From Erythrobacter crassostreae (GTDB lineage: Bacteria; Pseudomonadota; Alphaproteobacteria; Sphingomonadales; Sphingomonadaceae), in the NCBI RefSeq assembly GCF_019204045.1, contig NZ_JAGSPC010000001.1, positions 930,001 through 994,000 on the forward strand: a DNA stretch of 64,000 bases, given 5' to 3'. Below are positions 16,061-25,779 of this stretch, piece by piece (positions within the stretch are counted from its first letter, which is position 1; the number at the start of each line of letters is the position of its first letter). The translations under genes and the position numbers were made by a program. The notes under the pieces were generated by a model. That model was not told the DNA's origin. It saw nothing but the letters and a program-made list of their open reading frames with translations, and searched no databases.

Positions 16061-16588
16061 TTAAAGCTGCTTCGCACCCAATTGCGGATTGAGCGAAGTG
16101 ACGTGGTTCAGCCACTTTTTCGGGCGGCGCAGCATGTCTTCGGGATATTCGACCTTTAGGCCCAAAATCTTCGCCATTGTGCCGACAAAGTGGATGCAAT
16201 TGCGCGTGTCGAGGCTGTAATATTTGCCCGGCGCGTTTTGCCATTTGTCCTTCTCGGCGATGATCCGGTAATATTGCTCATCCGTGATCGTCATTGTGAA
16301 ATGGCGGTTGGTCTTCTTGATAAACTTCGGCTTTTCGGCGAGCACCATATGCTCGACCGGCCCGCGCAGCACCGCCGTGGTCGCCTTGCGTGCGGAAAAG
16401 CCGTAATTCTCATTCACAGCTTTGCCGGTCGATTCCAGCGTCCCTTCAAGCACAAAGAATGTGTGCGGGTACCGCCCGAACAAAACCGATCCGTTCACGC
16501 TGTGAAAATGGATCTGCACATCGGCGAGCGCAGGACCGCTCCAGACGAGCGCGAGCAGGGCGAAAAGGTGAATCAGAAACTTGGGCAT
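16061..16588 (-). CDS. Secreted protein of unknown function with a possible Cys-His catalytic pattern
   Basis: A 175-residue exported protein: a signal peptide with hydrophobic residues 5-17 and a likely cleavage after GPALA (about residue 22). The mature part includes FGRYPHTFFVLEG, ENYGFSA and RNCIHFVGTMAKILGL. A histidine in the first half and Cys-x-His in the second half are reminiscent of permuted papain-like (NlpC/P60-type) hydrolases, but I cannot name the family with certainty. It converges on the thioesterase gene with an 11-base gap. Confidence 0.65.
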   Translation of the reverse strand: MPKFLIHLFALLALVWSGPALADVQIHFHSVNGSVLFGRYPHTFFVLEGTLESTGKAVNENYGFSARKATTAVLRGPVEHMVLAEKPKFIKKTNRHFTMTITDEQYYRIIAEKDKWQNAPGKYYSLDTRNCIHFVGTMAKILGLKVEYPEDMLRRPKKWLNHVTSLNPQLGAKQL

Positions 16589-16634
16589 GAAGCGCTTTTA
16601 TCGCGCAACCCCGCGTGCCCGCAAGTAAACCTTT

Positions 16635-19600
16635 TTAACTCGCCAGCAGAGTGGCGTTTCCGCCTGCCGCCGTAGTGTCGATACAGGTCACGCGTTCGGT
16701 TGCGAAACGGGCGAGATAGTTGGGCCCGCCCGCTTTCGGACCGGTGCCGGACAACCCTTCGCCGCCGAAGGGTTGGCTTTCCACGATGGCACCGATCTGG
16801 TTGCGGTTGACGTAGAAATTGCCGACTTTCGCGCGGGCCTGAACATAGCGGCGCGTGGCTGCGATGCGGCTGTGCAGGCCGAGGGTGAGGCCGTATCCGG
16901 TGGCGTTGATATCTGCGACAACCTGCCCGAGGTCTTCGGATTTGAACCGCGCGACATGCAGAACGGGACCGAAGTTTTCACGGTTGAGATCGAGGATTGA
17001 ATCCACTTCGATAATCGTTGGAGCGACGTAGCATCCTTTGTCGGTGCCCTCCGGCATGAAGCAGCGCGCTACGTTGCGTTCAGAAGCGATGCTGCGGGCG
17101 ACGTGGCGTTCGAGAGCGGCCTGCGCATCGGGATCGATTACAGGGCCGACATCGGTGGCAAGGTCAGCCGGGTCGCCGACATGCAAGGCTTCAAATCCGC
17201 CGCGGATCATCGCCAGCATGTCGTCCGCCACATCGTCTTGCAGATAGAGAACGCGCAGTGCCGAGCAGCGCTGGCCCGCCGATTGGAATGCGCTCGCCAG
17301 CACATCGCGCACGACCTGCTCAGGCAAAGCGCTGGAATCGACGATCATTGCATTTTGGCCGCCAGTTTCGGCGATCAATGTCGCAATCGGTCCATCGCGT
17401 CCGGCGAGCGATTGGTTGATCAGCCGCGCGGTCTCGGTCGATCCGGTAAAAGCCACACCGGCGACGCGTGGATCGGATGTGATGAGCTGACCTACTTCGC
17501 CTGCACCGGGGAGCAATTGTAGAACCTCTGGCGGGATCCCGGCGTGGTGCATCAGTTTGACGGCAAGCGCGGCAGTGAGCGGGGTTTGCTCGGCCGGCTT
17601 GGTTATCACGGCATTGCCTGCTGCGAGCGCAGCCGATGCCATGCCGATGAAGATCGCGAGCGGGAAATTCCACGGGCTGATCGTGGCGAAGACACCGCGC
17701 CCATGCATGCGGAGGGTGTTTTCCTCACCCGTCGGGCCGGGCAGATAGAGCGGCTCGTCAAACTGGCGGCGCGCCTCGGCAGCGTAATAGCGCAGGAAAT
17801 CGACCGCTTCGCGCAGTTCGGCCACGCCGTCTAGCAATGTCTTTCCCGCCTCGCGTTGACACAGCGACAGGAACTCGTCGGTGTGCGCTTCAAACTGGTT
17901 GGCGGCTTCTTCGAGCAGGAGCGCGCGTCGATCTCCGCCTAACGCGTCCCAGCCCGGCTGGATCGCTTCGGCGCGGGCGTAGGCGGCGTCCACTTCCTCT
18001 GCGGTCGCATCGCGGCGGGTGCCGACTTCGACTGTAAGATCATGCGGCATTGTGATCGGAGCAATCTCGCCGGGTTCTTCGGCGGGGAAAGTCGGTTCAG
18101 CGCGCCATTGAATGCTCTCAAGGCGCTTCAAGCGCTCCTGAAGCGGCCCAAGAACCAGCGGATCTGACAAATCGACACCGGCGCTGTTCACCCGCTCCCC
18201 CAGAATATCGCGCGGCAGCGGGATTGCGGTGTTGCGGCGCGGGGACATCGCAGCGAGCTCTTCCACTGGATCGCCGACCAATTCGCTGGCCGGAATATCG
18301 GCATCGCCCATCCGGTTTACAAAGCTGGTGTTGGCCCCGTTTTCAAGCAAGCGGCGCACGAGATAAGCGAGCAATTCCTTGTGCCCGCCAACCGGCGCGT
18401 AAATGCGAACAGGCGTGCGATCATTGCCCTCGATCTTGCCCAGAGCATCGAACACTTCTTCGCCCATGCCGTGGAGGCGTTGGAATTCAAATGCGCGTCC
18501 GGCGCTCATCTCTTTAACGGCAGCCACGGTGTAAGCGTTGTGGGTCGCAAAGGCGGGACGGATCACGTCGTCATGTTCGAACAGGCGCGACGCGCAGGCG
18601 AGGTAGGATACGTCGGTCGCCAGCTTGCGCGTGAAGACCGGATAGTCGGTGTATCCGCCCACTTGGCTGACTTTGATCTCGCTGTCCCAATATGCCCCTT
18701 TCACAAGCCGGACGAACAGTTTGCGGCCATGCCGCCGAGCCAGCTTCGCGGTCCAATCGCACAGCGGCAGACCGCGCTTCTGATAGGCCTGGATAGCAAG
18801 ACCAAACCCGTCCCAACGCGATCCGTCTTCGCGGGTAAACAGCTCATCATCGCTAACCAGCGTCTCGATAATGTCCATCGACACTTCGAGCCGTTCGGCT
18901 TCCTCAGCATCAAGAGTGAAATGGATGTCCGCATCGCGCGCTTTCATCGCGAGGCGTTTGACGATTGGCACAATATCCAGCCGCGCTTCTTTGGCGTGCA
19001 AGTATCCGTATTTCGGATGCAGCGCCGACAATTTGACTGAGATACCCGGCGAGGGGCCAACCCCACCTTTTGCTTCGGATGCCAGACGATCAATCGCGCC
19101 CTCGTAGGACGCGGCATAACGCGCGGCATCGGCGAATGTCATCGCCGCTTCGCCCAGCATATCGAACGAATGGGTGAGGCCCTTGGCCCGTTCCGGCTTG
19201 GCGCGTTTCAATGCCTCTCCGATTGTGCGTCCATAAACAAATTGCCCACCCAAAATGCGCATCGCCTGCAAAGTGGCCTTGCGGATCACCGGCTCGCCCA
19301 GACGGTTCATCGTGCCTTTCAGCACGCGGCCCATGCCTTTCTGGTGCTCTTCGGGGCGCTCCAGCACTTCGCCAGTCAGCATCAGGGAGAACGTCGCCGC
19401 GTTCACAAATGTCGATGAGCTTTCGCCCAGATGATCGCCCCATTCGATCTCGCCGATCTTGTCACGGATCAGCGCGTCGGCGGTTTCTTCGTCCGGCACC
19501 CTAAGCAGCGCCTCGGCAAGGCACATCAGCGCGATGCCTTCTTCCGTGTCGAGGCCGTATTGCTGCAGGAATGCATCCACGCCGCTCGCCTTTTGCGCGC

Positions 19601-19823
19601 GGGCGCCTTCGATCAGATCAATCGCCAGATCGGCCGCAGCCGCGCTCACTTTGCGAGCGGGCGCAGCCTGTTCGATGCGATGCGCGATGCACGCTTCCTC
19701 TTCGGCGCGGTATGCGCGGCGCAATTCTGCGCGGTCGAGGAAATGGGCGGTGTTGTCTGGCAAAGCGTTCGTGGTCACGTCGTGATGTTCTCTTTTCCCT
19801 GTAGCATCTCCGCCGCTGCCCAT
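16635..19823 (-). CDS. putA: Bifunctional proline dehydrogenase / L-glutamate gamma-semialdehyde dehydrogenase
   Basis: Oxidises proline to glutamate in two steps, with FAD and NAD. The 1062 residues contain a PutA N-terminal helical region, the TIM-barrel proline dehydrogenase (PGISVKLSALHPKY, then LFVRLVKGAYWDSEI at about residues 250-480) and an aldehyde dehydrogenase domain (SPWNFPLAIF; AETGGQNAMIVD; catalytic Cys853 in SAGQRCSALR). There is no N-terminal ribbon-helix-helix DNA-binding domain, so it is not an autoregulatory PutA. The start is uncertain: an ATG (MGSGGD) or a GTG about 15 codons later (VTTNALP) are both possible. No putP transporter is adjacent. Confidence 0.95.
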   Translation of the reverse strand: MGSGGDATGKREHHDVTTNALPDNTAHFLDRAELRRAYRAEEEACIAHRIEQAAPARKVSAAAADLAIDLIEGARAQKASGVDAFLQQYGLDTEEGIALMCLAEALLRVPDEETADALIRDKIGEIEWGDHLGESSSTFVNAATFSLMLTGEVLERPEEHQKGMGRVLKGTMNRLGEPVIRKATLQAMRILGGQFVYGRTIGEALKRAKPERAKGLTHSFDMLGEAAMTFADAARYAASYEGAIDRLASEAKGGVGPSPGISVKLSALHPKYGYLHAKEARLDIVPIVKRLAMKARDADIHFTLDAEEAERLEVSMDIIETLVSDDELFTREDGSRWDGFGLAIQAYQKRGLPLCDWTAKLARRHGRKLFVRLVKGAYWDSEIKVSQVGGYTDYPVFTRKLATDVSYLACASRLFEHDDVIRPAFATHNAYTVAAVKEMSAGRAFEFQRLHGMGEEVFDALGKIEGNDRTPVRIYAPVGGHKELLAYLVRRLLENGANTSFVNRMGDADIPASELVGDPVEELAAMSPRRNTAIPLPRDILGERVNSAGVDLSDPLVLGPLQERLKRLESIQWRAEPTFPAEEPGEIAPITMPHDLTVEVGTRRDATAEEVDAAYARAEAIQPGWDALGGDRRALLLEEAANQFEAHTDEFLSLCQREAGKTLLDGVAELREAVDFLRYYAAEARRQFDEPLYLPGPTGEENTLRMHGRGVFATISPWNFPLAIFIGMASAALAAGNAVITKPAEQTPLTAALAVKLMHHAGIPPEVLQLLPGAGEVGQLITSDPRVAGVAFTGSTETARLINQSLAGRDGPIATLIAETGGQNAMIVDSSALPEQVVRDVLASAFQSAGQRCSALRVLYLQDDVADDMLAMIRGGFEALHVGDPADLATDVGPVIDPDAQAALERHVARSIASERNVARCFMPEGTDKGCYVAPTIIEVDSILDLNRENFGPVLHVARFKSEDLGQVVADINATGYGLTLGLHSRIAATRRYVQARAKVGNFYVNRNQIGAIVESQPFGGEGLSGTGPKAGGPNYLARFATERVTCIDTTAAGGNATLLAS

Positions 19824-19958
19824 GATGTCTGGGCGGCGCGACTCGGACTTCTGCGCCCGATTTGCACCCGCAAAGCCGCGACATCAAGCAAAGTCGAATG
19901 CAGCTGGCCGTATGTCTTGCTGCTTGATCGGGCGCGGCGGGCTGGGTACGATCACCGA

Positions 19959-20252
19959 ATGGCCAAATTCTGCTTCTACTGCCGCGATGGTGAAAACTCT
20001 GAGACGCTGCGCGCGGTGCATCTTGAGGCCCAGCGGGAATGGATGGCCAAGCATGACGAGAACTATCTCGCCGCCGGGCCGCTCACGAACAAGAATGGCG
20101 ATTTTGTCGGTTCGCTGCTGATCATCGAAGCCGAAGACGAGGCAGCAGCGCGTGCCACCGTGAATGATGATCCCTATCTGGTCGGCGGCGTGTGGCAATC
20201 GATCCGCGTCGACAAGTTCGAGCCAATCAAAGGGCGCTGGAAAGAGGAATAG
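19959..20252 (+). CDS. YciI-like protein
   Basis: A 97-residue protein with the ferredoxin-like YciI pattern: RAVHLEAQREWMAKHDENYLAAGPL (the conserved His and Asp), a GSLLIIEAEDEAAARATVNDDPY strand-helix and a terminal VWQSIRVDKFEPI. Family members are small dimeric enzymes or ligand-binding proteins; the substrate is unknown. The reading frame is open far upstream, but homology begins at this ATG (MAKFCFYC). It is convergent with mtnP. Confidence 0.85.
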   Translation: MAKFCFYCRDGENSETLRAVHLEAQREWMAKHDENYLAAGPLTNKNGDFVGSLLIIEAEDEAAARATVNDDPYLVGGVWQSIRVDKFEPIKGRWKEE

Positions 20253-20278
20253 GTTCCGCTTTCAGCGATCGCTTGGGG

Positions 20279-21145
20279 TTAGCCCAACAAGCGCCCCGCC
20301 ACAGCATCCAGTTTCGCTAGCATTGCAGGTTCGTGTTCATCCGGTGCGGTGATGACGGCATCATCCAGCGCGGTATCGATGGGTGAAGCGGCGCGTTTCT
20401 TCGGCAGATTTTCAATGAACTTCACAATTGTATCGCGTGCAAGCTCGCCATTGGACTGCATCTGCGCGACGACCTGCGCGACATCGACCTGTTCGCCTTC
20501 ACGCCAGCAATCATAGTCCGTTGCCATCCCGACCAATGCGTATGGCAGCTCCGCCTCGCGGGCGAGCTTTGCCTCCGGCATGGCTGTCATGCCAATCACA
20601 TCTGCGCCCCATTGGCGGTACATCAGGCTTTCTGCGCGGGTTGAAAATTGCGGCCCTTCCATTGCGAGGTAAGTCGCGCCGACGGCGACTTTGCCTTTGC
20701 AGGCCGCGATGGCTTTTCCAGCCATTTCAGACAGGCGCGGGCAGACAGGGTCGGCCATGGAGACGTGGGTGACAAAGCCGGTGCCGAAGAATGTGCTTTC
20801 GCGGCTTACGGTGCGGTCGATGAATTGCTCGACCACGACAAAGCGGCCCGGCTCGATCTGTTCGCGTAGTGATCCGATGGCAGAAATTGCGAGAATATCC
20901 GTGCAGCCTGCGCGTTTCAGCGCGTCGATATTGGCACGGCTGTTCAGCTCGCCTGGCGAGACGGGATGCCCGCGGCCATGGCGCGGCAGAAACCGCACTT
21001 TTACATCGCCAATGCGCCCGCACAGCACTTCGTCCGACGGTTCGCCCCAAGGGGTTTCAATCGCGATCCACTGCTCGTCTTCAAGGCCCTCTATATCATA
21101 GAGGCCCGAACCGCCGATGATCCCGATGCACCATTCGCTCGCCAT
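20279..21145 (-). CDS. mtnP: S-methyl-5'-thioadenosine phosphorylase
   Basis: Phosphorolyses 5'-methylthioadenosine to adenine and methylthioribose-1-phosphate in the methionine salvage pathway. The 288 residues have the purine nucleoside phosphorylase fold: IGIIGGSGLYDI at the N-terminus, RHGRGHPVSPGELNSRANIDALK (phosphate site), GATYLAMEGPQFSTRAES (the conserved E-x-P-x-FSTRAE motif), and VIGMTAMPEAKLAREAELPY (substrate Met and Asp region). SDYDCW-like TDYDCWREG favours methylthioadenosine over plain purine nucleosides. Confidence 0.95.
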   Translation of the reverse strand: MASEWCIGIIGGSGLYDIEGLEDEQWIAIETPWGEPSDEVLCGRIGDVKVRFLPRHGRGHPVSPGELNSRANIDALKRAGCTDILAISAIGSLREQIEPGRFVVVEQFIDRTVSRESTFFGTGFVTHVSMADPVCPRLSEMAGKAIAACKGKVAVGATYLAMEGPQFSTRAESLMYRQWGADVIGMTAMPEAKLAREAELPYALVGMATDYDCWREGEQVDVAQVVAQMQSNGELARDTIVKFIENLPKKRAASPIDTALDDAVITAPDEHEPAMLAKLDAVAGRLLG

Positions 21146-21186
21146 TTTTGCGCGTCCCGCTTCTGCTTGGTTTGACGAGTGGAGCC

Positions 21187-21891
21187 TTAGGTCAGGTCAA
21201 ACAGGTCGGGCAAGGTTTTACGAATGAAGCCGTTAGCTTTTGCGAAAGGTCCTGCGATTGATGGCCGCGCAGAAACGCGGTCATAATGAGCAGCCAGCGC
21301 CGGATAATTATCCAGCGGCATGTTGGCGACCAATGCGATCTGCATGAGCGTTGCCGTTACCGATATATCGGCAATCGACAAAGTGTCGCCGGCGTAGAAA
21401 TCGCTCTCTCCAAGCGCATCGTTTAGGAAGCTGAGAATTGCAGGCATTTCACCTGACCAAGTCGCTTTCGCTTTGTCGAGATCGGGTTCTTTGCCTTGCA
21501 TTGCGTTGAAGAAAATGGGTCTGAAAATGCCGAGGCCGCCAGTCGCTGCCAGATGTGTGTCGGCATATTCTTCGATGAAAAGCGCGCGGCCATAGGCAAA
21601 CGGTTCGGCGGGGTAGAGCGCCGGGGCAGGGTACTTTTTCTCGATATATCCGCAGATTGCCGAACTGTCCGCAATGGTGCCTGTCACGCCTTCTGCGGCG
21701 ATGGATCGATCGCGCAGGACAGGTATGCGTTTCAGCGGTGAAATGTCGCGGAACCATTGCGGCGGATTGAAGACGTCAACCGCTTCGATTTCAAATGGAA
21801 CGTCTTTTTCGATGCAGAGCGCGGCGGCCTTGCGCACGAATGGCGACACGGGGCTGCCGTACATGACCAGATCGGGGGCAGTATCACTCAT
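21187..21891 (-). CDS. Glutathione S-transferase family protein
   Basis: A 234-residue protein with an N-terminal thioredoxin-like domain (LVMYGSPVSPFVRKAAALC, then IPVLRDRS and ADSSAICGYIEKKYP, the glutathione-binding segment) and a C-terminal helical domain ending near FDLT. The GST substrate is unknown. AGAGGAGA lies upstream of the ATG; a longer N-terminal version would include non-homologous residues and was rejected. It is divergent from an aldehyde dehydrogenase, sharing a 174-base promoter region. Confidence 0.92.
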   Translation of the reverse strand: MSDTAPDLVMYGSPVSPFVRKAAALCIEKDVPFEIEAVDVFNPPQWFRDISPLKRIPVLRDRSIAAEGVTGTIADSSAICGYIEKKYPAPALYPAEPFAYGRALFIEEYADTHLAATGGLGIFRPIFFNAMQGKEPDLDKAKATWSGEMPAILSFLNDALGESDFYAGDTLSIADISVTATLMQIALVANMPLDNYPALAAHYDRVSARPSIAGPFAKANGFIRKTLPDLFDLT

Positions 21892-21971
21892 CTCAGTCTC
21901 CTCTTTCCAGTTTGCATAAAGCGCCCGTTGCAAAGCGCAACTGATTGGCGCTACGCTCCACCGCACGACGG

Positions 21972-21987
21972 ATGCCGGACACGGCAT
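21972..21987. repeat. Palindrome ATGCCG-N4-CGGCAT in the GST/aldehyde dehydrogenase divergent region
   Basis: A perfect 6-base inverted repeat with a 4-base spacer lies 78 bases before the aldehyde dehydrogenase start. A second short repeat, GTTGC-N5-GCAAC, lies at 21927-21941. Either could bind a dimeric regulator of the divergent pair, but no regulator gene is nearby. Confidence 0.4.
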
Positions 21988-22065
21988 TCGTGATTGATTT
22001 TTGCGCGCGAAGGTCCACCTTTTAATGCAAGAGAGATTTCAAAGAGATTCGAGAGAGGAACAATC

Positions 22066-23493
22066 ATGGTCACGCAATATAAGAACCTCATCAACGGCGA
22101 GATGGTCGACAACGGCCAATGGCTAGATGTCGTAAATCCCGCGACCGAGGAAGTCATTGGTCAGGTGCCGTCGGCTGGCGCTGGTGAGTTGGACAACGCT
22201 GTTGCCGCGGCGCGCGCCGCTTTCAAGACATGGAAGAAAGCCACGTTTGAAGAGCGTCAGGCCGTTTGCATGGCGATCTCCGGCGTGATCAAGGAAAACG
22301 CCGACGAGCTGTTCCGCCTGCTGACGTCCGAGCAGGGCAAACCGCATGCACAAGCCAAAGGCGAGATTTTCGGCGCTGCTGGTCTGGCCGCTGCGCAATC
22401 GACGCTGCAACTTGAAGAAGAGATCATTCAGGACGACGACACCCGTCTGCACCGCCACCGCCGCGTGCCAGTGGGCGTGGTTGGCGGCATTGTGCCGTGG
22501 AATTTCCCGATCATGATGGCGATCCAGAAAATTGTCCCTGCTTTGATGGCGGGTTGCACCATTGTGCTGAAACCATCGCCGTTCACACCGCTTACGACTT
22601 TGCGCATTGCCGAGCTGATTGCGGACAAGGTTCCAGCGGGCACCGTCAACATCATCACCGGTGAAGATGTGCTCGGCCCGATGATCACATCGCATGCCGA
22701 TATCGACAAGATCACTTTCACCGGATCGACCGCGACGGGTAAGAAAATCATGGAAGGCGCCAGCGCCGATCTCAAACGGATCACGCTGGAACTGGGCGGC
22801 AACGATGCCTCCATCGTGATGCCCGATGCCGATCCCAAGAAGGTTGCCGAGCAATTGTTCTGGGCGAGTTTCCAAAACGCTGGCCAAGTCTGCATCGCGG
22901 CCAAGCGTGTCTACATCCACGAAGACATCTATGACGAGCTATCTCAAGCGATCGCCGATTTTGCCAAAACCGTGGTTGTTGGTGACGGCAGCGAGCAGGG
23001 CACAGGTGTCGGCCCGATCCAGAACAAGAAACAATATGACCGCGTTCTTGAACTGATCGAAGACGCCAAGGACAACGGTTACAAATTCCTGACCGGCGGC
23101 GACAAAGACCCGTCTGGCACAGGCTATTTCGTGCCGCTGACTATTCTCGACAATCCGCCTGAAGACGCGCGGATCGTGGCCGAGGAACAGTTTGGTCCGG
23201 TTATGCCGCTGATGAAATTTTCGACGGAAGAAGAAGTCATCGCACGCGCCAACGCGTCCGAATATGGTCTGGCGGGTGCCGTGTGGACCGCTGATACTGA
23301 AAAAGGTCAGGAGATCGCAGAGCAGCTGGAAACCGGCACAGTCTGGATCAACGAATTTATGCACCTTTCGCCGTTTGCCCCGTTTGGCGGCCACAAACAG
23401 TCAGGCTTCGGCGCGGAGTACGGCAAAGAAGGCTTAAAAGAATTTACCTATCCGCAGGTAATTACTGTTAAGAAGGACAATGTAGTAGCTTGA
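22066..23493 (+). CDS. NAD(P)-dependent aldehyde dehydrogenase
   Basis: A 475-residue enzyme of the aldehyde dehydrogenase superfamily, oxidising an aldehyde to a carboxylic acid. Catalytic residues are intact: Asn146 in VPWNFPI, Glu242 in LELGG and the nucleophile Cys276 in NAGQVCIAAK. The nucleotide-binding FTGSTATGKKIM and C-terminal PFGGHKQSG are present. The substrate is not evident from the sequence. GAGAGGAAC upstream of the ATG supports this start over an in-frame upstream one. Confidence 0.94.
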   Translation: MVTQYKNLINGEMVDNGQWLDVVNPATEEVIGQVPSAGAGELDNAVAAARAAFKTWKKATFEERQAVCMAISGVIKENADELFRLLTSEQGKPHAQAKGEIFGAAGLAAAQSTLQLEEEIIQDDDTRLHRHRRVPVGVVGGIVPWNFPIMMAIQKIVPALMAGCTIVLKPSPFTPLTTLRIAELIADKVPAGTVNIITGEDVLGPMITSHADIDKITFTGSTATGKKIMEGASADLKRITLELGGNDASIVMPDADPKKVAEQLFWASFQNAGQVCIAAKRVYIHEDIYDELSQAIADFAKTVVVGDGSEQGTGVGPIQNKKQYDRVLELIEDAKDNGYKFLTGGDKDPSGTGYFVPLTILDNPPEDARIVAEEQFGPVMPLMKFSTEEEVIARANASEYGLAGAVWTADTEKGQEIAEQLETGTVWINEFMHLSPFAPFGGHKQSGFGAEYGKEGLKEFTYPQVITVKKDNVVA

Positions 23494-23522
23494 TCTAGCA
23501 ATCTTTTTCGGGGGATTTTATT

Positions 23523-24287
23523 ATGTTGAAGAACTTACGAAACGCATCTGCAGCAATGGCGGGCGTAGCCGCTGTGTTGGCAGTTGCCGCCGTTCCGGCA
23601 CATTCGCAAAGCCTTGGCGGCATTCTTGGTTCGGCCAAAAAGGTGGCCGAAGCAGCAAGTGTTTCGGATGAGGAAATCGTCGCATATTTCGGGCAAATGT
23701 CCGAGAAAATGGACGCGGATAATCCGGTCGCGACGCTCGACGATCCTTATGGCGCACGTCTGGCTGCTCTTACCAAGGGTCTAGACAGCTATGACGGGCT
23801 TAATCTCGACATCAAAGCCTACCTTGTGAAAGACGTGAACGCGTTCGCCATGGGCGATGGCACCGTACGGATCATGGCTGGCCTTATGGACGAGTTTAAC
23901 GATGATGAAGTGCGCTGCGTGATTGGCCACGAAATCGGTCATGTTAAACTTGAGCACGGTCAGAAACGCTTGAAGCGGGCTCTTCAACAAGATGCCGCAC
24001 TGAGCGTTGCCGGCACCGCGAGCAATGATGTGAAGCGGATTGCGAATTCTGAACTGGGCGGTCTGATTCAGGACGTTATGTACGCCCAGCATTCGCAAAA
24101 GGCGGAGCGTAGCTCTGATGATTATGCACTCGAGTTCATGGCCGCCAATGGCTACGATCAGGAAGGGTGCGCGACTGCGATGGACAAGCTTGCCGCGAAA
24201 AGCGCCAGTGTGGGCGGCATTGAGCTGCTTAAAACCCATCCAAGTCCAGCGAAACGCGCCAAGCGTATGCGTAAGAAAATGAAATAA
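23523..24287 (+). CDS. M48 family zinc metalloprotease
   Basis: A 254-residue exported protease. The signal peptide ends near AHSQS (about residue 30). The zinc motif HEIGH is at residues 136-140, with a third glutamate ligand probably in the KAERSSDDYALEFM segment. M48 peptidases such as BepA and LoiP degrade or help assemble outer-membrane proteins. It lies 29 bases downstream of the aldehyde dehydrogenase on the same strand, so cotranscription is possible, and a strong terminator follows. Confidence 0.92.
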   Translation: MLKNLRNASAAMAGVAAVLAVAAVPAHSQSLGGILGSAKKVAEAASVSDEEIVAYFGQMSEKMDADNPVATLDDPYGARLAALTKGLDSYDGLNLDIKAYLVKDVNAFAMGDGTVRIMAGLMDEFNDDEVRCVIGHEIGHVKLEHGQKRLKRALQQDAALSVAGTASNDVKRIANSELGGLIQDVMYAQHSQKAERSSDDYALEFMAANGYDQEGCATAMDKLAAKSASVGGIELLKTHPSPAKRAKRMRKKMK

Positions 24288-24320
24288 GCGGCGCGCCAAA
24301 AGGCGGGCCAGCAATAAAAG

Positions 24321-24359
24321 AAAGAGGCCCTGCGGAGACGATCCGCGGGGCCTCTTTTT
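24321..24359. terminator. Strong bidirectional terminator after the M48 protease gene
   Basis: AAAGAGGCCCTGCGGA pairs with TCCGCGGGGCCTCTTT with a five-base loop and one mismatch, followed by TTTTTG. It separates the protease from the convergent hydrolase and can act in both directions. Confidence 0.9.
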
Positions 24360-24370
24360 GTATGTCGTCG

Positions 24371-25711
24371 CTATTTGCCCGCCGGTTTTTGCAGCATGTC
24401 GAGCCCGACAGCCCAGCGACGTTGAAACCCGCGCCAGTGGCCCGTCTCGCTGTCGCCCGCCAGTTTGCCGTTGAGCTGCTCTCCAGTGGAGGTTTCCCAC
24501 GTGCTGTCATTGGCGTTTGGTACCGGCACATTGAGATAGGCTGCCTTGTCCGCGTCGCCCTTCAAATGCAGATCGAGAAACGCAGCGACGAAATGCTGAT
24601 TGATCCCGTTGATCCGGTCCTGCCGCCACACAGGTTCTTTCAAAAATTCCATCGCGCGGAACGGTGCGCCTTCTGGCAAGTCAAAGTCATTGCCGACAAT
24701 GTTGTGCCGCGCCTCTCGGAAGACGAGCATATGCGCGTCCGCTCCGCTGAGTGAATTGAAAATCCAGCTGATGCCGTCTTCGTAATTGGAAACGTCATCC
24801 TGATTGCCCGCTACGATTAAGACGGGCGCGGTGATTTTGCCGAGCGTCTCCTCGCTCCACACGCGGTTGTCTGACTGGCCGCCCCATGGTGCAAATGCGA
24901 CAACAGCGTCGATACCCGAATCTTCGGATGCTGCTGCGCGAACAGGGTCGAGAGCTTCGGCCGGGACGGCGCCAAATGTGCCGCTTTCATAATCATAATC
25001 GCCGCCGGCTGTTGCCAGCGCTCCGTAACCGCCCATCGAATATCCGATCACGGCGACCTGTTCGGGATCAACGGCACCGAAAATGCCGCCATCCTCGCTG
25101 CCGCCTCGCTCCAGTATCTGCGCTAGCACTTGCCGCTGATCGAGCGAACGGCTGGCCAGCACCTGCGCGAAGGAATGCAGGAAGTCCGTCAATCCCTCCA
25201 GTTTCATGTCGGCGTGATCAATCGAGGCGACGACATATCCGCGCGAAGCGATGTGCTCGGCCAGATCGCTGAACTGCGTGCTCCAACCGTTGAAGCCGTG
25301 GCTCATGATAACGAGCGGGTATTGTGTACCGTCCGCCAGCGCGGGCGCGCCTTCAAATGCGCGGCCCTCATAGTCCAGCGTCACAGGTTCCATGTCAGGC
25401 GGCGCCATTGTGTGGCTGTAGTTGACAGGGTCCTGCCCGTTGGGCGTAGCCGGGTAATACATCCGCACTTTCAGAGCGCGTTCTGTCGGCTCAACTCCGC
25501 CTGTGACCATTGCCGATTTCGAAAATGTCACGCGGTCCGGCAGCGCCATCGTGATTTCCTGCGTGCCTACAGTGAAATCACCATAGCGGCCCAGTTCGGG
25601 CATTTCGCCCGGTGCGCCCTCGTGTACCGTGGGCGCGGCGATAATGGCAGCGCTGCCTGCTCCTACCCCAATCAGGGCAACAGCTGCGAGGGCGATGTGA
25701 CGTTTCTTCAT
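24371..25711 (-). CDS. Alpha/beta hydrolase with signal-like N-terminus
   Basis: A 446-residue hydrolase with a hydrophobic N-terminal helix (residues 6-26) suggesting export. The core has VIMSHGF (oxyanion segment, about residues 135-140), the nucleophile elbow GYSMGG with Ser225, and IVAGNQDD (acid residue). This matches platelet-activating-factor acetylhydrolase or dienelactone-hydrolase-like enzymes. The substrate is unknown. It is divergent from the kinase/acyl-CoA dehydrogenase operon, with a 68-base shared promoter region. Confidence 0.88.
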   Translation of the reverse strand: MKKRHIALAAVALIGVGAGSAAIIAAPTVHEGAPGEMPELGRYGDFTVGTQEITMALPDRVTFSKSAMVTGGVEPTERALKVRMYYPATPNGQDPVNYSHTMAPPDMEPVTLDYEGRAFEGAPALADGTQYPLVIMSHGFNGWSTQFSDLAEHIASRGYVVASIDHADMKLEGLTDFLHSFAQVLASRSLDQRQVLAQILERGGSEDGGIFGAVDPEQVAVIGYSMGGYGALATAGGDYDYESGTFGAVPAEALDPVRAAASEDSGIDAVVAFAPWGGQSDNRVWSEETLGKITAPVLIVAGNQDDVSNYEDGISWIFNSLSGADAHMLVFREARHNIVGNDFDLPEGAPFRAMEFLKEPVWRQDRINGINQHFVAAFLDLHLKGDADKAAYLNVPVPNANDSTWETSTGEQLNGKLAGDSETGHWRGFQRRWAVGLDMLQKPAGK

Positions 25712-25779
25712 TGCGACCTATTCCGTTTGTGGCATGTTTGCGCGGCACTCATCGCAGCGAATGGGGAATAGGGGAAGAG

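Noticed and set aside
19431-19958. Upstream extension of the YciI-like reading frame
   Set aside because: The frame is open by composition only; family similarity and a plausible start begin at 19959.
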